Positions 45,801 through 54,821 of a DNA stretch of 64,000 nt are shown here, piece after piece (the first letter of the stretch is position 1; each line of letters begins with the position of its first letter). This stretch comes from Numida meleagris (lineage: Eukaryota; Chordata; Aves; Galliformes; Numididae). The position numbers and the translations under genes were made by a program. The stretch covers positions 1,527,497 to 1,591,496 of the forward strand of contig NC_034424.1 of assembly GCF_002078875.1 (NCBI RefSeq), written 5' to 3'. The notes under the pieces were generated by a model. The model had not been told where the DNA came from. It was given only the letters and a program-made list of their open reading frames with translations, and ran no database searches.

Positions 45801-46316
45801 AGAAAGGTGTGTCCTGCACTGCCAGGCTGAGCTTTGTGTCTGCGTGGGGTGGCCCTGGACGCTCCCACTGCTTTTGTCCGCGTGTGTCACGCTGCGTTGT
45901 GTTGTGCTGCTGTGCACCATGGAGGTGTCCTACCTGCGTTTATCCACTGAGGGCCGTGCCTGTACTGCCGGGCACATCCCCGCTCCGGCTGCTTGAGGAG
46001 ACCTCGTCCTCTCCTGGGTGTTTCCTCCTTAAAGGCCGGGCTCTCAGCAGCAGCCCTTTTCTTCATGGTGCTGATGGCGTTTTACTGCGTGTCCTCCCTG
46101 CAGCTGTTCTGGACCTACATCCAGGCCATGCTGACCAACCTGGAGAGCCTGTCCTTGGAGAGGATCCACAGCATGCTGAAGATGTTCGTGATGACAGGCC
46201 CCGTGGTCACGGAGATCGACATACAGGAGCTGCAGGGCTTCCTGCAGAAGAAGGTGCGGGACCAGCAGCTCATCTACTCCGGAGGCGTCTATCGCCTGCC
46301 CAAGAACTGCAACTAG
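36725..46316 (+). CDS. ANAPC2: ANAPC2, anaphase-promoting complex subunit 2 (cullin subunit, 13 exons, 810 aa)
   Basis: APC2 is the cullin scaffold of the APC/C ubiquitin ligase. With the RING subunit APC11 it forms the catalytic core that marks cyclins and securin. Exons: 36725-36805, 38324-38946, 39789-39921, 41452-41626, 41777-41896, 42292-42409, 42480-42661, 42797-42938, 43322-43397, 43710-43913, 44806-44935, 45237-45472 and 46104-46316. They total 2433 bp, 810 codons plus TAG; human APC2 is 822 aa. All junctions keep frame. Conserved blocks include [57 protein letters not shown] and [15 protein letters not shown]. The C-terminal winged-helix region follows QADQKEEEL and ends [10 protein letters not shown] Cys cluster (C209, C212, C219, C221) follows a Ser/Glu-rich stretch that differs from mammals. 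The exon 2 donor was placed at GTACGT (38947) because only that keeps the frame. Confidence 0.97.
37031..37580. mobile_element. Mariner-type DNA transposon (Galluhop/Mariner1_GG-like) in ANAPC2 intron 1
   Basis: The left end reads CGCTCCGAAAGTGATGCCTC. The right end carries its inverted counterpart, GGAGGCATTACTTTTGGAGC. The inverted ends extend about 35 bp with few mismatches and are bordered by TA, the mariner target. The roughly 550-bp interior has no intact transposase, so it is a decayed or deleted copy. The name is from memory of chicken mariner ends and should be checked. Confidence 0.8.
37711..38151. other. Assembly gap (441 N) in ANAPC2 intron 1
   Basis: A run of Ns between the mariner-type element and a CR1 fragment. 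It lies wholly within an intron and does not affect coding sequence. Confidence 1.
38152..38262 (-). repeat. CR1 LINE fragment at the gap edge
   Basis: Begins TCACAGAACCATAGAATGGT and continues with GGCTGCCCAGGGCCCCATCC. It is the reverse complement of a CR1 3' end, and its continuation is probably partly lost at the gap. Confidence 0.85.
39270..39579 (+). repeat. CR1 LINE fragment in ANAPC2 intron 2
   Basis: A 5'-truncated CR1 3' end in plus orientation (GGACAGACTCTTTAGCAG, GGCACAGGTTGCCCTGAGG, CAATTCTGTGATTCTATAAT). It is flanked by near-identical 34-bp direct repeats, 39236-39269 and 39580-39613. Confidence 0.88.
44127..44368 (-). repeat. CR1 LINE fragment in ANAPC2 intron 10
   Basis: Starts CAGAATCATGATAGTTGGGA and includes AATATCCAACCTGAACCTC. 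It is a minus-orientation CR1 3' domain between exons 10 and 11. Confidence 0.88.
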
Positions 46317-46533
46317 GCTGCGAGTTGCTCTGCGTCACCTCGGTGCTGCCCAGCTCTCTGCATCCTGCTGGGTAGGTTCTGTGCTGGGGGCGGGTGCTGT
46401 GCCCCCTCCCAATGGGGGACACGGGGAGGACAGCTCAGCAGCGGCGCTGTGCAGCCCGCAGAACGTCTGGGCTGGAGCTGCTGCCCGCGTTACTTTCCTC
46501 TCGTAAATGAGTGTGTGGTCCCTGGCAGTGGTC

Positions 46534-46539
46534 AATAAA
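46534..46539 (+). terminator. ANAPC2: ANAPC2 poly(A) signal
   Basis: AATAAA lies 218 bp after the ANAPC2 stop codon, followed by a T/G-containing stretch. No closer signal is seen. Confidence 0.75.
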
Positions 46540-49500
46540 ACCCAGCAGTCGTCTCTGGGTCGGTACCAGCACTTTCCTCTCCTCTCAGCAGTGCTCTTTG
46601 CAGCACCTCCCCGTGCTGGAGCTCCGCAATCGGCCAGGCACCGCTGCAGCCCTGGGAGGTTTGCAGGGGGCTCTTGGCTCTTGGCTGTGTCTCCTTGTGT
46701 CAAAACAAGCGTGGGGCTGTGCTGTCTGCTTTGGTTCCAGGGAGACCCCAGGGTTCCCTTATCCTTGCTCAGGACTTTACAGACGGGTGGAATATTTTTA
46801 TTGGGGGATGAAGAATGCTGTAGAGGATGAGGTGCAGCAGTTTGTCAAGGTGGGCTGGTTAGTCCTGGGGGGGATGTGAGGACTATCTAGGCACTGCTCT
46901 ACCATGTTATGAGTCCTCCTCTCCCTTTAAAACCCACTGCTGTGGCAGTTGTGCATCCTTGGTGTGCCAAGCCCAGCACCGCAGGCATCCTTAGTGTGGC
47001 TGTGGGCTTATCTCCCTCGTGCAGGTTTGCAGCTCTTCCTCCATGGGCGGGAGCGCGTTTTGTTGTTTCCCTGTGGGCCCTTCCTCCAGGCTGGTGGCCC
47101 TGCACCGCCAGGAACTGGGCGCTGTGTTTCACTGTTCAGACATTCCTGGTGCTGCAGGGACTGAATCAACCTCTCAGAACCCCGTGGTCAGCCTTCACCG
47201 GGGATTTCCCTCCATCCCGAAGGGGAACAAATGCCACGTGTCCTCCTCTCAGGCTGCTGGAGCAGGTTGGGGGGAGTAACTTTTGGCAGTTGGAAGCAAT
47301 GCCCAGGGAGCCTCTGTGCTGCCCTTCCCATGAGGACAAATCCCCCCTGGGGGATCCCTGGACCTGCTGAAGGTGGCGGTGGTATTGGGGACCTGGGGCA
47401 GGTGGAGGAACGGGTTGGTGGCCCCGGGGGTGACGTGGGGGGGCACTTTGGGTCAGTGTGACCGCGCGGTGCACGTGGCTGGGCTTGGGGTGCACACAGT
47501 GCTGCAGGAGCCGTGAGCAGGGTGGAAAACTTGGGTTTTAGAGCAAATGTGCGGGACGTTGCTCCAGGCACAGATAAGCAGTGGCAAGTCCCAAACAGTA
47601 GCAGGCAGGGGAGGAAATCCAAGCTGAACACACCAGCAGCAATGTGGAGCCCACCAGACCCCCATAGGACATGCACTGGATTCATCATTTGGGGCTGGAT
47701 GGGGAGCAGGGTGGAGGACGCAGCACTGACCCCGCTGTTGTTGTGCCGTGGGCATGGCTTGGGACATCCCTGCGAGCTGCACCCGGGACCCACAGGACGA
47801 GGACTCAGGAGACAAAAGCCTTCAGAGCCCCCAGCTTCGCTCTGGCTCCTGCTGTGTGCTGCTGGAGCAGCTCCTGCGGGGTTTTCCTCGCTGGTTTGGG
47901 ATACGGGGACACTTCACAGTTTCTGTGGGGGAGAAAGTGCTGACCTTTCCCCTGTCACCCAGCTGTGGGTTTGCTGGGTCGGAGCGGTGCTGGCTGGGGT
48001 GCTCTGTCCCCATCCCGGAGCCATGGGTCCCCATGGTGTCCCTGTCCCGGAGCCATGCGGCGGCCGTCGCTGCCCAACTTTCAAAGCGTCACAGTAGGAA
48101 CAACTCGGGTTTAATGAACACTTCAGCTCGGATGAAACATAAAAGGCTCAAAACTAATTGAAACAAGCTGGGGAAGGAATTTTTCAGGCTGAACTAAGGA
48201 AGCTGAAAAAAAAAAAAAAGAAGAAAAGAAACAAGCCAGAAGTATAAATAATAACAATCAGCGCTTCTGGCTCATCCCGCGCTGCGCGATGGGAGCACTG
48301 CAGCCGGAGGAAGCCCCCTCGTCCCAGCAGAGCCCAGCACCCCAGGTACGCTGCTCTATTTATAAACTGTTTATAGAGAGCCCTCCAGAAACCCAGCAGG
48401 ATGCCTCTTCCCTACAAGGGATGCTCCTGCCCGCATGTAAACTGTTTGGGTTATGGGGGACACGTGTGGCCACGTCTGCTGATGGAGGTCGGAAATTTTT
48501 GCTAACGGTGAAATGGGGCCGAGCGGTGCTGGGGCCGCCCCATGGACCCTCCTGCCCCATGGACCCTCGTGCCCCATGAACCCTCCTGCCCCATGGACCC
48601 TCCTGCCCCATGGACCCTCCTGCCCCATGGACCCTCCTGCCCCACCGGTGTTCCTGCTGTGCTTTTGGTTTTGGGACGCTCCCACCCGGCGGCTGGGGAA
48701 GGGTTACGCATTCTTTCTTTTTTTTTTTTTTTAATTTATTTTATTTTTTCCTGTTATTCTTTCATTCTGGGGAGAGGGCAGCACGGCGCCTCCCCACTCG
48801 TGACCCCCTGCGCACCCCAGCCCTGGTGTTCTGTGTCCCGGTTGCCACCATGGGATTTGCATGCACCCAGCGTACCGATGCCACGGTGCAGAGGGAAGAG
48901 CTAAATTCGATGTAAAAACAAAAGCAGCACCAGGGATGTGTGGGTGCCCTCACCCAGCACTGGCTGCCAATGATCTGGGAACCCCCTGGTCCCAGTGCCT
49001 GCAGGGGATGGGTGCCCCAAAGCTTCCCCTGGGTTTTCTCACCCCTTTACTTCCTGGGGGGCCCAGTGGGGCTGAGCCACGGGAGAGGCGGCGTTGGGCA
49101 GGATTTGCATTCCTGGCCGTGCAGGAAGGGCTGTGCAGCGCCCACAGCTGCTGCTCCTGGCTGCGTCCTCCCCGGGGGCCCCAGTGGGGGCTGCAGGGCT
49201 CCAGGCGCCCCGAGGTGAGTGGGGGGGCTTGGAATTTGGGGGGGAGGAGAGTGGCCCAGGGCACTGCCCACCTGCAGGGCCCCCTGCATGCATGTGGTCT
49301 CCCCCCCATCATTGCGCTTCCCCAAAGCATGTGCAAGCTTCCCCCCATTGCACAGCCTTTCCTGCATGCATGCGCCTCCCCCACTGCACACCCCAAGAGC
49401 ACATGCATGCCCCCCATTGCACAGCCTTCCCCCTATCCATAGCCCCCACCTTGTTGCAGTGCCCCAGTGCACGTGCATGTTCCCCACAGCCGCAGTGCCC

Positions 49501-50200
49501 CCCTGCTGCAAGCACGGCCCCATTGCATGGAACCCCATCCCGCTGCACACCCCCACGTTGCACTGCCTTCAGCTGGACGTGGCAGCTTCTTGCTCTCCTC
49601 ACCGCTGTTTTTAACAAGGGCTGGGAGGGTCATTGCTTCTGTGTTGTTTTTACAGTATGCATCCATGCTAAGTGCTGGTGGGGAGGAACTCTCCCATTGC
49701 AAAACCCCATTTTACCCCCCGAAACGCCTTGTTTTGTGGCTGTGAGCCCACCGTGCCGCTGAGGTCCCTGCACTGCGGGGATTTGCTGGGCTGATGGCCG
49801 CAGTCCATGCAGGGAAGGGAAATACTTTGGAGGTTTTGTTTTTCCCACCTATTTTGCTCCTGGGCCGTGGCTCTGGCAGCAGGGGGTTTCGCTTCTCGCT
49901 CTGCGCTTTCCCCAGGGGTTCACCAGAAGCGGGAGCGCGGCACAACGCCCAGCAGAGCTCACTGGGGTCCAGGTGGGTGCACGGGGGCACACCGAGCTGT
50001 GGGTGCAGCCCGCGCCCCATTGGCACTGCTGGTGGAAGGTGCCGCTGTCGGGAGGTTTGGCTCAGGGCTGGGGGCATCAGCCCGGAGCTGCACCGGGCGC
50101 AAACCCGCACAGCCCCACGCGCTGCTCCATGCTCGCTGCTTTGCCCCACGTCTGCCTTCTTTTCCCCCACACCCCCCGGTAACCCCCAAGGCCTTCTGTG
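46540..50200. other. Intergenic DNA between ANAPC2 and the TOR4A CpG region
   Basis: No gene was recognised. It holds a 17-bp minisatellite (48542-48643), A- and T-runs near 48208 and 48716-48733, and a C-rich block (49270-49560) with irregular recurrences of CCCATTGCA and TGCATGC motifs. GRIN1 and LRRC26, near ANAPC2 in mammals, were not seen. Confidence 0.5.
48542..48643. repeat. 17-bp minisatellite, six units
   Basis: Six consecutive units of ATGGACCCTCCTGCCCC start at 48542, 48559, 48576, 48593, 48610 and 48627. They differ by only one base in two of the units. Since 17 is not a multiple of 3, apparent open frames across it are artefacts. Confidence 0.95.
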
Positions 50201-52100
50201 ACCCCGCCGCTGCCAGCCCGCTGCCCGTCGCTCCCCGCGTCGTCGCCCAAACTCGGTGTCCCAAGGCCGGCGCGCTCCCCCGGCCCCATCGGTGCCCTCA
50301 CGCCGGGCGGCCGCGCTCGGGGCGAGGACGGAGCGGGACGAGGAAGTGCTGCAGGGCCACTCCTCCGCGCCATTTCCTCCCGGTGCCGTGCGGCTGAGAG
50401 GGCAGCGCGGTGCTGGGCTGGGGTGGCAGCAGCCGGGGGACGCGCAGCGGGACCCCGCGGCCCGGCCACGGTCAGTGGGCGGACGGGGCCGGGTGGGAAG
50501 CGGCCGCGATGCGGGGCTTTGCGTCACCGCTGCCTTCGTGCGGTGTTCGGGGAGGTGGGGGGCGGCTGCGCCCGGCGAGACGTGGCGAGGTTCTGGGGTG
50601 CGCTCCCTGGGCGCGTGGGACGGGGACGGGGGTGGCACGGGGATGTGAATGGCACGGGGGGGTGGGGGCACAGGACTGGGGTGGCACAGGGATTCAGGTG
50701 ACCCGGGTCTCTCCGGAGCTGTAACCCCCGCTCCCGTCCCTTCTGCCCGTGCCCCCCCCTTTTGCTCTGCACTTCCCCCCCGCGCACTCAGCTTCAGTCG
50801 CAGGTGGCCGTTCCCAGCCCGGGGGAATTCCCAGTGGTTCCCTTTCCCAGCGCCGCTTCTCCCGTTCTCCCGTTCTCCCGTCCTGCCGTGCCGCTGTCCC
50901 CGGCCCGCTGCCAGCCCTGGCTCTCGGTGTCCCCGGGTGCTGGAGGTGGGCATTGGTCCCTGCACCCCTCCTCATTCACAGGGTTTCCCATCCCCTGCCG
51001 TGGGATGGATGAGCTGTTGGGGTCTCAGCTGTCAGGACAGGGGCCGGAGCCACGTCCCCGTGCAGCAGCGCGGCAGGTGGTGCCCGTGCAGCATCCGCTG
51101 GGAGCGTTTGGGATGTGCCACTGCTCCCTGCGTTACCACTCCGCCCCCGAAACCCGTTCCTGGGAACCCCGACAGCATCTCCTTCCTATCCCCTCGGTGC
51201 CCTTGTGTGGGGCAGCCCGGGGGGGCGCACCGTCCCCAGGCGAAGCTCTGTGACATCCCACAGCCCGGGGACCGCGGCCCAGGGAGCGCAGTGCTGGCTG
51301 AGCCGTGCGGCCGCTCCCCACCTTTTGGGATGGCGGTGCCACGGGGCTGCTCCCAGCCGCTTGGGGATGGCAGCGCCGTGGGGTTCGGGCGGCGTCTGGG
51401 CGAGAGAAGTGAACGGGACTGGGGAGCACCGCTGCGGTCCCGGGGTGACACGGGGACGGCGCGGGGACCCGGCGCGGCCGCCCGCCCTGCTGCGTGCAGG
51501 AATCTCGCCCGGCTGGTTCGGTGCCGGGCACGGCCGAGTGCCGCGCGGGGTCAGCAATTAACGCTCGGGGCTAATGGAGCTCGCCGGGAGCCGGGTTCGG
51601 GCGCAGCCGCCCCGACGTGACAGCCGACGTGCCGGGGCGGGCGGCGGCGGCCCGCACACACCGCGCCGCTCGGGGCCGGGGCTGCGTGCCGGGCGGTCGC
51701 TGGGAGAGGCCGCGCTCGCCCCGCCCGGCCCCGCTTCCTGCCCCGTCGCTGTCACCGCAGCCGCCGTCCCCGTGCGTCAGCGCTGGGGAAGCGCCCTCCC
51801 CCCGTGTCACGGCCCGCGGGCAGCGCCGCCGGGCGGGGACGGAGCCGGCACCGCGCGGCCGGGGCTCGGTTCGCCCGCGCCTCGGTCCCCGCTCTCCGCC
51901 GGGCTCCGCGCTCCCAGCGCCGCGTCCCTCCCCGCTCGCTGGGTGAGCTCCGTCCGCGCGTTTCGAACGCAGCTGGCGCTGGGGGGTGACCGCGCGGCTC
52001 CGGGTGGGGCGGGCTGGGGGCGGGGGGTGGCGGCCAAGGAGCCCCCGCGGCGGGCGGCAGAGCTTCCCCCGCCCCATCCCTGCGGTGTTCGGCGACTGCT
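50200..52100. promoter_or_regulatory. CpG-rich region upstream of TOR4A
   Basis: Two dense CpG blocks, about 50.2-50.6 kb and 51.4-52.1 kb, precede TOR4A. The coding exon opens with a splice acceptor (TTTAG at 52431-52435), so a non-coding first exon must lie upstream. Plausible donors are GTGAGC at 51943 and GTCAGT near 50470. Which one is used is not determinable here. Confidence 0.55.
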
Positions 52101-52474
52101 TCCTCGTGGAGGGGTGTGCGTGCGCGTGCCTAGGAGCAGGTGCGTTGTTGTGTGCTGCTGGCGTTCGGCAGGTGGTAAGGAAACACAGCAGGGGCAGTTT
52201 GGGGTCAGGGCAGGATCCAGCTGCCCGCATCCTGCTGCCCTCCCCACCCAACAGGGCCCCTCCCTCCCGGGCTGCCCTCCCCTCCCCTGGCTCGCGGCTG
52301 ATGCTGCACGCAGGGGTCCGTGCTTGGGCCCCCCCCGATGTCTGCACGTGCTCGTTCCAGCCCGCCTCGTTTGGCTGCTGTCAGTCACTTCCTGCTCTTA
52401 CGAAGGTTGATTTTGCATTGTCCTTTCTGCTTTAGAAAGAAGAGGATGTGAGTGGGCTGTAAGAACTGAGCGAG

Positions 52475-53977
52475 ATGGACGGAGAGCTGCCCGGTGCTGA
52501 GGTGGATGGAGAACTTCCCACTGCCATGGGGGACGCAGCAGGAGAGGTGTCCTGTGCTGAAAGCAGTGCAAAAGGAGAGGGCCCTTGTGCTGACGGCAGC
52601 GTGGAAGGAGAGATGCCCTGCTCTGACAATGAAGGGGAAGGAGAGATGCTCTGTGCCGAGACTGATGCAAAGGGAGAGGAGTCTTGCTCTGAGAGCGAAG
52701 GGGAAGAAATGCCTGAGGCTGAGATCCCCGCTGCTTCCAAGAAGATCTCTTTTATTTCTTCTCCGTTGAGGGCAATCGTCCGCCTCAAGCAGCGCTACCG
52801 AGTGCAGAAGAAAAGCCGGCTGCACTTCGAGCTCCCCCAGGAAAAATCATCTGAGCCCGTCCACGCGCGGCTGCTCCAGAGGCAGTTTTCCCTGAACCGA
52901 TCTGGTCTGTACGGCTCCTCCAAATCCTTCTTTAACCAGCCCGGCTTCAAGACGTCCCAGTACTTCACCTTTGACACGTCCGTGGAAGAGTGGGCGATGA
53001 GCAAACCCAGGCGGAAAAAGAAACGAAGGAAATCTCGGATAGTGCTGTACCCCGACAAAACCAAGAGGTACCTTCCGACGGAGGAGAAGAGCAACGCCAA
53101 ACGCTGCCTCCTCTTGCTCATTGTCATTATCTTCTTCCAGATCCTCAACGCCATAGAGAACCTGGATGACAACCTCCAAAAGTATGACCTCGATGGTCTA
53201 GAGAAAACAATGCACCGGGAAGTATTTGGGCAGAAGCTTGCAGTGGAAAGTATTATGCAGCTGCTGAAGGACTATCTCGCTACCCACATCCACAACAAGC
53301 CGCTGGTCCTCTCGTTAAATGGCCCCACGGGAGTGGGGAAGAGCCACGTTGGCTGGCTGCTGGCCAAGCATTTTCGCTCCGTCATGGACAATGACTTCGT
53401 GCTTCAGTACTTTGTCATGCACCACTGCCCGAGCGACGCGGCTCCTCTGACTTGTGAGTTAGACTTGTCTAAAAAGATTTCTGACATGGTTACGAGAGCT
53501 GAAATCGAGGAGAAGATACCAGTGTTCATTCTGGATGAGGTTGAACTCATGTCTCCGGTCCTGCTGGATACTCTCAGCCGGTTCTTTGAGCCCAACCAAA
53601 CCAATGAGTTCCTCAACGCCATCTACATCTTGATAAGCAACATAGGAGGTAGTGAAATCACCAAGTTTGTCATCCAGAACGCATCCGCTGAGCTCCTGCA
53701 GCAGCGGAGCGGAGCTGAGGAGCTGCTGAGCATCATCCAACCCGTGCTGAGCCATGCCCACCCGCTCTGGAAGGCGGCGGACGTCGTCCCCTTTGTTCTC
53801 CTGGAGAGGAGTCACGTCATAGACTGCTTCCTGGAGGAGATGAGGAGGGAAGGGCTGTACCCCGAGCAGAGCCACGTCGAGAGGTTGGCCAGCCAGCTCA
53901 GCTACTACACTACAGGTGACAAGCAGTTCTCCAGGCTGGGCTGCAAGCAGGTTGTGGCCAAAGTCAACCTGCTGTAG
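52475..53977 (+). CDS. TOR4A: TOR4A, torsin family 4 member A (500 aa, single coding exon)
   Basis: Torsins are AAA+ ATPases of the ER and nuclear envelope; torsin-4A is a poorly studied member. In order: an acidic N-terminus with 11-residue Cys repeats (residues 3-80), a basic stretch KPRRKKKRRKSR (about 176-187), the family block RIVLYPDKTKRYLP, a hydrophobic membrane segment (about 211-225), ENLDDN, Walker A GPTGVGKS (283-290), Walker B VFILDE (350-355), and the torsin sensor-II motif GCK (489-491) near the C-terminus VNLL. The human protein is 423 aa as I recall it; the extra length here is largely the N-terminal repeat. The start ATG lies 39 bp after a splice acceptor. No frame break is seen and all visible catalytic motifs are present, so it should be functional. 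Confidence 0.95.
   Translation: MDGELPGAEVDGELPTAMGDAAGEVSCAESSAKGEGPCADGSVEGEMPCSDNEGEGEMLCAETDAKGEESCSESEGEEMPEAEIPAASKKISFISSPLRAIVRLKQRYRVQKKSRLHFELPQEKSSEPVHARLLQRQFSLNRSGLYGSSKSFFNQPGFKTSQYFTFDTSVEEWAMSKPRRKKKRRKSRIVLYPDKTKRYLPTEEKSNAKRCLLLLIVIIFFQILNAIENLDDNLQKYDLDGLEKTMHREVFGQKLAVESIMQLLKDYLATHIHNKPLVLSLNGPTGVGKSHVGWLLAKHFRSVMDNDFVLQYFVMHHCPSDAAPLTCELDLSKKISDMVTRAEIEEKIPVFILDEVELMSPVLLDTLSRFFEPNQTNEFLNAIYILISNIGGSEITKFVIQNASAELLQQRSGAEELLSIIQPVLSHAHPLWKAADVVPFVLLERSHVIDCFLEEMRREGLYPEQSHVERLASQLSYYTTGDKQFSRLGCKQVVAKVNLL
52481..52717 (+). repeat. TOR4A: 33-bp coding tandem repeat at the TOR4A N-terminus
   Basis: Five exact-length 33-bp units (52541-52705) begin GGAGAG and encode GExxC plus six further residues. 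Cysteines fall at residues 27, 38, 49, 60 and 71. A degenerate 11-residue unit (GELPTAMGDAA) and a 9-residue unit (GELPGAEVD) precede them. Confidence 0.9.
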
Positions 53978-54795
53978 GGGTTCGCCGCAGAGACACGTCC
54001 CGTTCTCAGGATTTACGCAGTCCTGGGCTCATGCAGGAAGGCGTCAGGGCAGAGTGGGTCAGTGGCTGCCCTGGGGCAGGGGATGGCAGCACGGGCTCCT
54101 CTGCAGCACAACCACTCCTCTCCTCCAGGCGTTCCCATGTTGGCAGAATGCAGCCCGGCCAGCGAGGCCCCCACAGCCTCATGGCAATTTGGAGATGCTT
54201 TGTTTGTTACTCATGCACTCATTAGAATGAGGACAGACGCTGTGCAGTACCAAGTGAAGGAAGAAACCATAACCCATTTGGGTTCTCTGTCTCAGCAGCG
54301 CATGGAGCCGCATCTCGCTCTGTCTCCGGGCCCACAGTCTCCACTGGGAGCTCTTCTGCTTTTTGCTGCTGGGTACACTTTACCACACTCATTACCTAGA
54401 AAGCCCAAAATAGCAGCTGGTGTCTGTTGGGCAGCACACACTGGAAAAGACCATTTGGGCTGTGTGGGCACGGGGCAGCAGGAATGCCGGGCTTCCTCCC
54501 AGTGCTGCAGGGCCTGTAGAGGTTCTTCGCCATTGAGACCCAGTGGAGAACACATTGCCTGGAAGTACCTCGGCAGCAGCACATCTTTGTTTTGGGCAGG
54601 CAGGCGGAGCAGGTGTTTATGGCATTGCTTTTTCAGGTTTTGGTTTTGTGCCCAGGTCCCCCTCTACAATTTGCTGTGAATTATCACGTACGTAATCCTG
54701 TGGATGTTTGCACTGGTTGTTTGATTTGCCTCTTTCTAATTGTTGGTCTCCAAAGACTTCCGTCACAAACCTCTGCTTCCAGAGCTATTGTAAGG

Positions 54796-54821
54796 AATAA
54801 ATCCAAACTATCTTGAATAAA
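54796..54821 (+). terminator. TOR4A: TOR4A poly(A) signals (two)
   Basis: AATAAA occurs at 54796-54801 and again at 54816-54821, about 820 bp after the TOR4A stop codon. Two close signals suggest the transcript ends near 54.84 kb. Confidence 0.75.

Noticed and set aside
48360..48711. Gly-Pro-Trp-rich repeat proteins on the minus strand
   Set aside because: Translations of the 17-bp minisatellite, whose unit length shifts frame every copy; not a real gene.
49270..49560. Possible CRISPR-like or ordered repeat
   Set aside because: The motifs recur irregularly without constant unit or spacer length; this is C-rich low-complexity eukaryotic DNA.
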